Assembly: GCA_964481755.1 (NCBI GenBank)
Contig: CAYZVH010000117.1
Coordinates: 1-9,973, forward strand
Direction: 5' to 3'
Length of the DNA stretch: 9,973 nucleotides
Source: Phocaeicola_A sp964481755
GTDB taxonomy: Bacteria; Bacteroidota; Bacteroidia; Bacteroidales; Bacteroidaceae
A model generated the notes under the pieces. The model did not search any database. It worked only from the letters and a program-made list of their open reading frames with translations, and was not told where the DNA came from. Positions 1-5,293 of this stretch are shown here, piece by piece (position 1 is the stretch's first letter; each line of letters opens with the position of its first letter). The position numbers were made by a program, and so were the translations under genes.

Positions 1-2
1 AT

Positions 3-179
3 ATCACAGGAAAGGAAATGTCGGAAACTCTGTCGGTAACGAAACGTACTGTAGAGCGTGATTTGGCGATACTACAGAAAATGGGTATCATACGTCATGA
101 AGGTAAGGTGAATGCAGGTAAGTGGGTGGTACTTGAAAAAATGCCCTTTATAAAAAAGGAGAGCGTGGCTTGTCGCTGA
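3..179 (+). CDS. C-terminal winged-helix tail of an AlbA_2/ATP-binding-type putative transcriptional regulator (5' partial, altered end)
   Basis: An open frame enters from the left edge and stops at TGA 177-179. It contains a helix-turn-helix: SETLSVTKRTVERDLAIL, then KMGIIRHEGKVNAGKWVVLE. This pattern (LSVTKRTVERDL, then a wing ending GKW-VV) is typical of the C-terminal DNA-binding domain of Bacteroidota AlbA_2/ATP-binding 'putative transcriptional regulator' proteins. The last dozen residues (MPFIKKESVACR) do not look like that family. They are encoded by bases that, in the next frame, belong to a WYL protein, so the native C-terminus seems to have been replaced at a recombination junction near 134-142. 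The catalytic/ATP-binding part lies outside the window. The family call rests on the HTH only. Confidence 0.5.
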   Translation: MTGKEMSETLSVTKRTVERDLAILQKMGIIRHEGKVNAGKWVVLEKMPFIKKESVACR

Positions 180-619
180 AGGAACTCAACGACAAGTGGA
201 TGCGTGACGAGAATATCAGCAATGGTGAACCTTTGCCACGTCAGACATTCGACCGTTGGAAAGGAAACATTCTGATTACATTCGGTGTGGATATAGAGTG
301 CCGACTGAAAGGTGGCTACCGTTATTACATCTCCAATCCTGAATGTTTGAGTGAGGGTGGACTAAGTCGTTGGTTGTTGGATACCTATTCCACAGCCAAC
401 ACTTTGTCGCAGAGCACTCAACTGAAAGACAGAATACTTGTAGAGGAAATTCCCTCCAACCGCAACTTCCTGACAAACATCATTGAGGCGATGAAGAACA
501 ATCATGTGGTGATGCTGACATACAAGAGTTTTATACATGGCAAGAAACACTCGTTTTCCGCTGAGCCTCCGGCCAAGCCGAACACCTTCCATCTCCCGAG
601 CCCTATACCTTATTTATAG
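143..619 (+). pseudogene. WYL-domain transcriptional regulator, truncated at both ends
   Basis: The reading frame gives ALYKKGERGLSLKELNDKW, then PLPRQTFDRWKGNI, IECRLKGGYRYYI, SRWLLDTYSTANTL, RILVEEIPSNRNFLTNIIEAM and MLTYKSF. This is the N-terminal HTH-like region plus the beginning of the WYL domain of Bacteroidota WYL regulators, which sense ligands or nucleic acids and control accessory genes. The usual starting methionine and first ~15-25 residues are absent: an in-frame TGA lies at 134-136 and the first possible start is TTG 170. After HSFSAEP (about base 567) family members continue with a tyrosine and the rest of the WYL domain. Here an unrelated tail (PAKPNTFHLPSPIPYL) follows, ending at TAG 617-619. 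About 140 residues remain of a usual ~300 or more. It is more A+T-rich than the genes to its right. I infer a non-functional remnant. The family call is strong; expression is doubtful. Confidence 0.75.
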
Positions 620-631
620 GAGGGCCGGAGG
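566..631. repeat. 66-bp segment bounded by perfect 9-bp inverted repeats
   Basis: CCTCCGGCC at 566-574 is the exact reverse complement of GGCCGGAGG at 623-631. The left arm begins where WYL homology is lost, and the segment supplies the aberrant tail of the WYL remnant. Its interior includes the A+T-rich hairpin at 601-620. It could be the edge of a small insertion, or simply a transcription-terminating or structural intergenic element. No transposase is present and no target-site duplication is evident. Confidence 0.4.
601..620. repeat. Small A+T-rich hairpin, CTATACCTTATT-TATAGG motif
   Basis: CCTATA and TATAGG pair across a 7-nt loop (CCTTATT). A close copy of the same motif occurs at 3251-3271 and a simpler relative at 3227-3243. 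All three lie in intergenic or gene-remnant DNA. Confidence 0.4.
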
Positions 632-701
632 TCTTACGGGAGGACAGAAGGCGGCCAACAGCTTCGAAGCCCGAAGGAGGAGGCCCTCGGAAGAGACGAA
701 A

Positions 702-735
702 TCGCCCCGATTACAACGCGAAGTAACCGGGGCGA
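702..735. terminator. Hairpin terminator downstream of kbl, probably bidirectional
   Basis: A 13-bp stem (702-714 with 723-735) has a single non-Watson-Crick position (a G-U pair in the minus-strand RNA) and an 8-nt loop. Its outer arms are TCGCCCCG and CGGGGCGA. On the minus strand it lies about 30 nt after the kbl stop and is followed by TTTCGT. On the plus strand it is followed by CTGTTTTATT, a better U tract. It therefore could end kbl transcription and also stop readthrough from the WYL remnant. Confidence 0.7.
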
Positions 736-764
736 CTGTTTTATTAACAATTAAACTAGAAATG

Positions 765-1952
765 TCATTTCACCACGCCGAGCTCCTTGCCCACTTTCAC
801 GAAGGCAGCCACGCACTTGTCGAGATGGGCGCGCTCGTGACCGGCGGAGAGCTGCACACGGATGCGGGCCTGACCCTTCGGCACGACGGGATAGTAGAAG
901 CCGGTGACGTAGATGCCCTCTTCCTGCATCTTGGCGGCGAACACCTGCGAGAGCTTGGCGTCGTAGAGCATCACGGCGCAGATGGCGCTCTGGGTGGGCT
1001 TGATGTCGAAGCCGGCGGCTATCATGCGGTCGCGGAAGTAGTTGACGTTCTCCACGAGCTTGTCGTGAAGGGCGTTGCTCTCCTTCAGCATCTCGAAGAC
1101 GGCAAGGCTGGCGCCCACCACGGCCGGAGCCACGGAGTTGGAGAAGAGGTAGGGACGGCTGCGCTGACGCAACAGGTCGATGATCTCCTTGCGGCCTGTG
1201 GTGAATCCGCCCATAGCGCCGCCGAAGGCTTTGCCCAAGGTGCCGGTGTAGATGTCCACACGTCCGTAGGTGCCGTAGAGTTCGCTCACGCCATGGCCTG
1301 TGGCGCCCACCACGCCGGCGGAGTGCGACTCGTCCACCATCACCAGGGCGTCGTACTTCTCGGCCAGGTCGCAGATCTTGTCCACGGGAGCCACATTGCC
1401 GTCCATGGAGAAGACACCGTCGGTGACGATGATGCGGAAGCGCTGAGCCTGTGCCTCCTGGAGGCACTTCTCCAGCTCGGCCATGTCGGCGTTGGCGTAG
1501 CGGTAGCGTTTGGCCTTGCACAGACGCACGCCGTCGATGATGGAGGCGTGGTTGAGAGAGTCGCTGATGATGGCGTCCTCCTCGGTGAAGAGCGGCTCGA
1601 ACACACCGCCGTTGGCGTCGAAGCAGGCGGCGTAGAGGATGGTGTCCTCGGTCTTGAAATAGTCGGAGATGGCGGCCTCCAGCTCCTTATGGATGTCCTG
1701 GGTTCCGCAGATGAAACGTACGGAGGACATTCCGTAGCCCCTGCGGTCCATCATCCGCTGTGCCGCCTCTATCAGGCGTGGAGAGTTGGAAAGGCCCAGA
1801 TAGTTGTTGGCGCAGAAGTTGAGCACCTCCTGTCCCTTGACCGTGATGGCGGCCTGTTGTGCACTCTCGATGAGGCGCTCGTCCTTATAGAGTCCTGCCT
1901 CGCGAATCTCAGAAAGCGTGTTTCTGAGGTATTCTTTCATTTTTCCGTACAT
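765..1952 (-). CDS. kbl: 2-amino-3-ketobutyrate CoA ligase (glycine C-acetyltransferase)
   Basis: This PLP-dependent, fold-type I alpha-oxoamine synthase cleaves 2-amino-3-ketobutyrate with CoA to glycine and acetyl-CoA, the second step of threonine degradation. The 395 residues match the usual ~395-400. Visible motifs are NFCANNYLGLSN (45-56), GYGMSSVRFICGT (72-84), SLNHASIIDG (132-141, with the PLP-stacking histidine H135), FSMDGNVAP (181-189), VDESHSAG (206-213, with D207 contacting the pyridine nitrogen) and TGTLGKAFGG (236-245, with Schiff-base lysine K241). The start MYGKMKEYL is chosen because it gives the family's usual N-terminal length; a second ATG lies four codons later. The divergent neighbour encodes the threonine dehydrogenase that makes its substrate, which supports Kbl over the related BioF, SpoT-synthase or HemA enzymes. 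Cytoplasmic. Confidence 0.93.
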   Translation of the reverse strand: MYGKMKEYLRNTLSEIREAGLYKDERLIESAQQAAITVKGQEVLNFCANNYLGLSNSPRLIEAAQRMMDRRGYGMSSVRFICGTQDIHKELEAAISDYFKTEDTILYAACFDANGGVFEPLFTEEDAIISDSLNHASIIDGVRLCKAKRYRYANADMAELEKCLQEAQAQRFRIIVTDGVFSMDGNVAPVDKICDLAEKYDALVMVDESHSAGVVGATGHGVSELYGTYGRVDIYTGTLGKAFGGAMGGFTTGRKEIIDLLRQRSRPYLFSNSVAPAVVGASLAVFEMLKESNALHDKLVENVNYFRDRMIAAGFDIKPTQSAICAVMLYDAKLSQVFAAKMQEEGIYVTGFYYPVVPKGQARIRVQLSAGHERAHLDKCVAAFVKVGKELGVVK

Positions 1953-1954
1953 AA

Positions 1955-1982
1955 TAGATACTGTATTAGATATTGTTAGATA
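1955..1982 (-). repeat. Triple TATCTA repeat just upstream of the kbl start
   Basis: On the minus strand TATCTA occurs three times (1982-1977, 1972-1967, 1960-1955), with start spacings of 10 and 12 bp. The last copy ends two bases before the ATG. It lies in the likely kbl leader. It could be a translational or transcriptional control site, or chance in A+T-rich DNA. Confidence 0.3.
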
Positions 1983-2010
1983 TGTTCAACATTTTGTCAG
2001 TTTTGCACAC

Positions 2011-2027
2011 CCGAAAAGGGGTTTCGG
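2011..2027 (-). promoter_or_regulatory. Short hairpin in the kbl 5' leader
   Basis: CCGAAA (2011-2016) and TTTCGG (2022-2027) form a perfect 6-bp stem with a 5-nt loop. It falls inside the ~80-nt leader predicted from the upstream kbl promoter. It has no adjacent U tract, so it does not look like an attenuator. Its function is unknown. Confidence 0.3.
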
Positions 2028-2039
2028 ATAATGCATCCA

Positions 2040-2070
2040 CAAAGTACTGCATTTTATTTGAATAAAACAA
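2040..2070 (-). promoter_or_regulatory. Candidate kbl promoter (Bacteroidota type)
   Basis: Reading the minus strand, TTG (2070-2068) is followed after 21 bp by TACTTTG (2046-2040). This resembles the Bacteroidota -33 TTTG / -7 TAnnTTTG promoter but is one base short in the -7 box. It predicts a transcription start near 2033 and a leader of about 80 nt. A perfect palindrome fills its spacer. Confidence 0.45.
2052..2067. promoter_or_regulatory. Perfect palindrome inside the kbl promoter spacer
   Basis: TTTTATT and AATAAAA pair perfectly around a 2-bp centre (TG). The site fills most of the space between the proposed -33 and -7 boxes of kbl, the classic position for a repressor operator. No cognate regulator is encoded in the window. 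Confidence 0.4.
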
Positions 2071-2074
2071 GTAA

Positions 2075-2095
2075 CAAATTGATAATTATTATTTG
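2075..2095. promoter_or_regulatory. Interrupted palindrome overlapping the threonine dehydrogenase -33 region
   Basis: CAAAT (2075-2079) and ATTTG (2091-2095) enclose the palindrome ATAATTAT (2082-2089), with slightly unequal spacers. It overlaps the proposed -33 TTG of the rightward promoter. It may be a second operator for the divergent threonine-catabolic pair, or an A+T-rich UP-like element. Confidence 0.35.
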
Positions 2096-2111
2096 AAACC
2101 TTGTATCTTTG
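2079..2111 (+). promoter_or_regulatory. Promoter of the L-threonine dehydrogenase gene
   Basis: TATCTTTG at 2104-2111 is a perfect Bacteroidota -7 box (TAnnTTTG). A TTG at 2079-2081 lies 22 bp upstream, close to the usual -33 spacing. The start codon ATG 2152 follows after a leader of about 35 nt. Confidence 0.65.
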
Positions 2112-2151
2112 CCAGCACCTAAATAATATACCAAAAACTAACGCCTTGTTT

Positions 2152-3108
2152 ATGAAAAATATCTTAGTGATAGGCTCTACCGGACAGATTGGTTCGGAAC
2201 TGACCATGGAGTTGCGCAAACGCTACGGTGGCGACCACGTGGTGGCAGGTTACATTCCCGCAGCGGCACCGAAGGGTGAGCTGAAAGAATCGGGCCCTGC
2301 CGAAGTGGTGGACATCACCAGCCCGGAGATGATACTCTCCGTGGTGAAGAAGTATCGGATTGACACCATCTACAACCTTGCCGCGCTGCTGTCGGTGGTA
2401 GCGGAGTCGAAACCTATGTTGGCTTGGCACATCGGCATAGACGGACTGCTGAACGTGCTGGAGATAGCCCGCGAGAACGGTTGCGCCGTGTTCACCCCCA
2501 GCTCCATCGGGTCGTTCGGCGCCAACACGCCCCACGTGAACACCCCGCAGGACACGCTGCAGCGCCCGCGCACGATGTACGGTGTGACGAAGGTGACGAC
2601 GGAGTTGCTCAGCGACTATTACCATAACAAATATGGTGTGGACACGCGCGCCGTGCGTTTCCCTGGCATCATCTCCAACATCACGCTGCCCGGCGGTGGC
2701 ACCACGGACTATGCCGTGGACATCTACTACTCGGCCGTCCGGGGCGAGGAGTTCGTCTGCCCGGTGAAGGAGGGAACGCTGATGGACATGATGTACATGC
2801 CCGACGCGCTGCACGCCGCCATACAGCTGATGGAGGCAGACCCTGCCAGGCTGATTCACCGCAACGCCTTCAACATCGCCGCGATGAGCTTCGGTCCGGA
2901 GGAGATCTACGCGGAGATAAAGAAGCACGTGCCGGACTTCCGCATGCGCTACGAGATAGACCCGCTGAAGCAGTCCATCGCCGACAGTTGGCCTGACAAC
3001 ATGGACGACAGTTGCGCTCGCCAGGAGTGGGACTGGAAACCGCAGTACGACCTGGCCTCCATGACCACGGACATGCTGGAGAAGCTGCGCGCACGGTTGC
3101 TGAAGTGA
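2152..3108 (+). CDS. tdh: NAD-dependent L-threonine 3-dehydrogenase, short-chain (UDP-galactose-epimerase-like) type
   Basis: The enzyme oxidises L-threonine to 2-amino-3-ketobutyrate with NAD+, feeding the Kbl encoded divergently. It has 318 residues, the usual size of the extended-SDR L-ThrDH found in Bacteroidota and unrelated to the zinc-dependent E. coli Tdh. Visible features are the Rossmann motif GSTGQIG (8-14), D54 in EVVDITS, NLAALLS (75-81), the active-site serine region TPSSIGSFG (115-123), YGVTK with the catalytic Y143/K147 pair, and RFPGIIS plus GGGTTDYAVDIYYSA (181-195), which is characteristic of L-ThrDH rather than sugar epimerases. ATG 2152 is preferred to the upstream TTG 2101, because the latter lies inside the promoter and MKNILVIGSTGQIG is the normal N-terminus. 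Pairing with kbl makes the substrate assignment strong. Cytoplasmic. Confidence 0.9.
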   Translation: MKNILVIGSTGQIGSELTMELRKRYGGDHVVAGYIPAAAPKGELKESGPAEVVDITSPEMILSVVKKYRIDTIYNLAALLSVVAESKPMLAWHIGIDGLLNVLEIARENGCAVFTPSSIGSFGANTPHVNTPQDTLQRPRTMYGVTKVTTELLSDYYHNKYGVDTRAVRFPGIISNITLPGGGTTDYAVDIYYSAVRGEEFVCPVKEGTLMDMMYMPDALHAAIQLMEADPARLIHRNAFNIAAMSFGPEEIYAEIKKHVPDFRMRYEIDPLKQSIADSWPDNMDDSCARQEWDWKPQYDLASMTTDMLEKLRARLLK

Positions 3109-3155
3109 AAGCGCCCTACCCCCCCCTCCTCTACTTCGGAGGAAAACTATATGAA

Positions 3156-3200
3156 CAATGCGCCTGCCATTCCGCCCAAGACGGAGAGACAGGCGCATTG
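3156..3200. terminator. Hairpin between convergent genes, probable bidirectional terminator
   Basis: CAATGCGCCTG (3156-3166) pairs perfectly with CAGGCGCATTG (3190-3200). The loop can form a further TCCG/CGGA stem. It lies 47 bases after the dehydrogenase stop and also downstream of the minus-strand methylase gene. Neither side has a strong U tract (plus: CCGTCTTATG), so it may only slow polymerase or protect the 3' end. Confidence 0.5.
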
Positions 3201-3226
3201 CCGTCTTATGAACCAAGGAGATGCGT

Positions 3227-3271
3227 ACCTATTATATATAGGTGACCCCACTATACCTTATTATATATAGG
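3227..3271. repeat. Two A+T-rich hairpins related to the 601-620 motif
   Basis: ACCTAT and ATAGGT (3227-3232, 3238-3243) form a perfect 6-bp stem around TATAT. Immediately after, CTATACCTTATT at 3251-3262 followed by ...TATAGG at 3266-3271 repeats the motif at 601-620 with a 2-3-base expansion. The pair occupies the gap between convergent genes. No coding potential is seen. Confidence 0.4.
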
Positions 3272-3291
3272 GAGCCTCCTCTCCCTCCAAC

Positions 3292-3996
3292 TTATTTATA
3301 GAGCAGGAAGATGCAGGGAATCTTGGAGAGGTCGGGCACTTTGCCTTTCCAGTCCTTCAGCGTGCGGGTGCGCACGAAAGCGTCGTCGCAGGTGAGGTTG
3401 GCGGCGATGCAGAGTTTGGTCTGCGGGCGAAGGGTCTTCAGGATCTCCTCCACCATCTTGTTGTTGCGGTAGGGCGTCTCGATGAAGAGCTGCGTCTGCT
3501 GCTCGTTGTAGACGCGCTGCTCCAGCGCCTTCAGCTTCTTGGCACGCTCGCCGCTCTCGATGGGCAGATAGCCGTTGAAGGCGAAGCTCTGGCCGTTGAA
3601 GCCGGAGGCCATGACGGAGAGGATGATGGACGACGGTCCCACCAGCGGGACCACCTTCAGCCCCTTGCGCTGGGCGATGGCCACCACGTCGGCACCAGGG
3701 TCGGCTACGGCAGGGCAGCCGGCTTCGGAGATGACACCCATGGAATGGCCGTCAATCAGAGGTTGCAGATAGCCGGAGATTTCCTCGGGCGAGGTATGTT
3801 TGTTGAGCGGATAGAATGCGGATCCGTCGATGTCGAAGTCTCGGTCCACCTTCTTGAGGAAGCGGCGGGCGGAGCGCACATCCTCCACGATGAAGTGGCG
3901 AATGCCGGCAATGACCTCGGCGTTGTAGGCAGGCAGGACGGACTCGACCGTCGTGTCGCCCAGCAATACGGGAAGCAAATAGAGTGCTGTGTCCAT
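3292..3996 (-). CDS. SAM-dependent methyltransferase, tetrapyrrole-methylase family (short RsmI-like)
   Basis: The 234-residue product has hallmarks of the RsmI branch of the tetrapyrrole (corrin/porphyrin) methylase fold: SEAGCPAVADPGADVV (90-105), matching the RsmI SDAGTP-x-(I/V)SDPG SAM-binding loop; VGPSSIILSVMASGF (119-133); and LFIETPYRNNKM (170-181), the counterpart of the F-E-(S/A)-PHR motif. E. coli RsmI 2'-O-methylates C1402 of 16S rRNA and is ~286 residues; this one is shorter, and many Bacteroidota carry such a short paralogue, so the exact substrate is uncertain. The start is set at MDTALYLLPV, where family homology begins. An in-frame ATG at 4053 would add 19 unrelated residues. 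It follows gldB by 63 bases with no promoter visible between, suggesting cotranscription. Cytoplasmic. Confidence 0.85.
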   Translation of the reverse strand: MDTALYLLPVLLGDTTVESVLPAYNAEVIAGIRHFIVEDVRSARRFLKKVDRDFDIDGSAFYPLNKHTSPEEISGYLQPLIDGHSMGVISEAGCPAVADPGADVVAIAQRKGLKVVPLVGPSSIILSVMASGFNGQSFAFNGYLPIESGERAKKLKALEQRVYNEQQTQLFIETPYRNNKMVEEILKTLRPQTKLCIAANLTCDDAFVRTRTLKDWKGKVPDLSKIPCIFLLYK

Positions 3997-4059
3997 TGAA
4001 GTGAGTGATTTTCTTGTCGTAGAGAGCGCGGACGGGAGAAGCGGTCCTGCCATCGCGTT

Positions 4060-5073
4060 TTAGATTTTAAACTGAAGTTCGACGAGCATCTTGCGGTAGT
4101 CGGTCTCCTCGAGCAGCTTGGCGATGGTCATCTCCTTGTGCTTGTGCATGTAGGCCTCGATGATCTGTGTGCCCAACCACACGCCCAGCTCGAAGGGGGA
4201 ATCCTCGCCGAAGCAGGCCGTGCTGGGCGCAGGCCGCATGTACATGCGCACCACCATCGGGTCGGTCTCGTCGAGGTGATGGTTCTGCACCATGTAGTTC
4301 CACACGTCCGCCTTGTTCTTCTGGCACCACGCCTTCTCCTCCTTGGTGTAGCCTATCTCGTCCTCCACGCAGTCGTAGTCGAGCAGGTGGGCAATCACCC
4401 AGTGCATCTTGCCGTAGTGCATCATCTGGTCGAGCAGCGTGCGGTTCCATCCCCAGGGGAAGGGATACTCGCTGATGAGGTAGTACATGAAGCAGTCGGG
4501 GATGATGCGCGAAGGCTCCATGGACCGGCATTGGTAGTCGTAGTAGAACTGATGGTAGAGGGCGTAGTCGGAGCCCATATACTTGTCGATGCTGAAGCCG
4601 AGGATGTTCTCGCCCACGACGACGGATTGGTTGAGGGCGGAGATTTGGGAGTAGACCTTGGGGACCTTCAGCTGGGGCACCTCTTTCTTCAGTGCCTTGA
4701 AGCCGGCGGTGAGGCGTTTCTCGATGGGCCCCATGTCCTCGAACTTCACCAGCGCGTCCTTCATCAGGGTCTGTATGGTGGTGTCGGCGTAGTAGGAGCG
4801 CAGGCGTGCGTTGAGGTCGGCTTCGCCCACCTGCCCTATCATGAGCACGTCCTCCACCAGGATCTTGGTCTCCTGGGGATATTCGGTGTGCATCTTCTGC
4901 AAGGCGGAGAAGCTGTTGAGCGAGACGTACTCGTCCAGCAACTTATCGAAACGGCCTACCTTCACGTCGGTGCTGTCGGCCGCGCTCTTCGTGCCGGACA
5001 GCTTCCATTGGCAAGCCGTCAGCGAGAGCATCAGCCCCGCAATGAGTATTCCGATGTAAGATTTCGCCTTCAT
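4060..5073 (-). CDS. gldB: GldB-like (gliding-motility-associated) lipoprotein
   Basis: This 337-residue predicted lipoprotein starts MKAKSYIGILIAGLMLSLTAC: a positive n-region, a hydrophobic core and the lipobox LTAC with C21 as the lipidation site. Conserved GldB-family segments are FEDMGPIEKRLTAGFKALK, VPKVYSQISALNQSVVV, LGFSIDKYMGSDYALY, RIIPDCFMYYLISEYPF and GKMHWVIAHLLDY. GldB is needed for gliding in Flavobacterium johnsoniae. Non-gliding Bacteroidales keep homologues of unclear role, so motility should not be inferred. An ATG four codons earlier (5085) is possible, but it would sit almost on the predicted transcription start, and signal-peptide geometry favours 5073. Probably the first gene of an operon with the downstream methylase. 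Confidence 0.85.
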   Translation of the reverse strand: MKAKSYIGILIAGLMLSLTACQWKLSGTKSAADSTDVKVGRFDKLLDEYVSLNSFSALQKMHTEYPQETKILVEDVLMIGQVGEADLNARLRSYYADTTIQTLMKDALVKFEDMGPIEKRLTAGFKALKKEVPQLKVPKVYSQISALNQSVVVGENILGFSIDKYMGSDYALYHQFYYDYQCRSMEPSRIIPDCFMYYLISEYPFPWGWNRTLLDQMMHYGKMHWVIAHLLDYDCVEDEIGYTKEEKAWCQKNKADVWNYMVQNHHLDETDPMVVRMYMRPAPSTACFGEDSPFELGVWLGTQIIEAYMHKHKEMTIAKLLEETDYRKMLVELQFKI

Positions 5074-5093
5074 TCCTCTAGTCATTCAGTCCG

Positions 5094-5101
5094 CAAAGAT
5101 A
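5094..5101 (-). promoter_or_regulatory. gldB promoter -7 box
   Basis: On the minus strand TATCTTTG is a perfect TAnnTTTG box. It predicts transcription starting about 5087-5088, leaving only ~13 nt before ATG 5073 and making ATG 5085 essentially leaderless. No clear TTTG -33 element is seen at the usual distance; TTTTTC lies nearby. Confidence 0.6.
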
Positions 5102-5184
5102 GTTTTTTATTCCTTCAGTACCCGAAAAATCATAGTTAAATTCCTCTCCGCGTCGAAAATATGGCGAATCATCACGATTATACG

Positions 5185-5215
5185 GCGGATTTAGCGTACA
5201 TTTGCGCGGATTTAG
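5185..5215 (+). promoter_or_regulatory. GH28 promoter with a direct-repeat operator candidate
   Basis: TACATTTG (5197-5204) matches the Bacteroidota -7 consensus. The identical 10-mer GCGGATTTAG occurs at 5185-5194 and 5206-5215, one copy on each side of that box, 21 bp start to start (two helical turns). No TTTG is found at -33, consistent with a promoter that needs an activator or is gated by a protein bound to the repeats. The leader would be about 80 nt. Confidence 0.5.
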
Positions 5216-5223
5216 ACCGAAAA

Positions 5224-5242
5224 GGAAATTCACGAAATTTCC
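5224..5242 (+). promoter_or_regulatory. Perfect palindrome in the GH28 leader
   Basis: GGAAATT (5224-5230) pairs perfectly with AATTTCC (5236-5242) across CACGA. It could be an operator or an mRNA hairpin about 50 nt before the start codon. No U tract follows, so it is not a terminator. Confidence 0.4.
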
Positions 5243-5293
5243 TCACGCTGTTTCTAAAACACATTTATTTATTAACTCAACGAATTGAAACCT

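Noticed and set aside
661..670. Palindrome GCTTCGAAGC as a regulatory site
   Set aside because: A single 10-bp palindrome in a purine-rich spacer with no promoter nearby; no supporting context.
537..1979. A 480-codon plus-strand open frame across kbl
   Set aside because: It is antisense to kbl, rich in His/Val/Gly/Leu as expected from the reverse complement of G+C-rich codons, and has no recognisable domain. kbl has every catalytic motif.
2164..3216. A 350-codon minus-strand open frame opposite the threonine dehydrogenase gene
   Set aside because: Low-complexity Arg/His/Val composition with no motif; a shadow of the strongly supported SDR gene.
3291..3301. A further copy of the TTATTTATAG repeat
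   Set aside because: These bases encode the last residues (LYK) and stop of the methylase, so the likeness is explained by coding sequence.
3997..4053. Longer N-terminus for the RsmI-like methylase (ATG 4053)
   Set aside because: The extra 19 residues show no family resemblance, while MDTALYLLPV aligns with the usual start of this family.
4138..5139. A 333-codon plus-strand open frame opposite gldB
   Set aside because: It is antisense to a lipoprotein gene with a clear signal peptide and family motifs, and its own translation is repetitive His/Val/Leu without domains.
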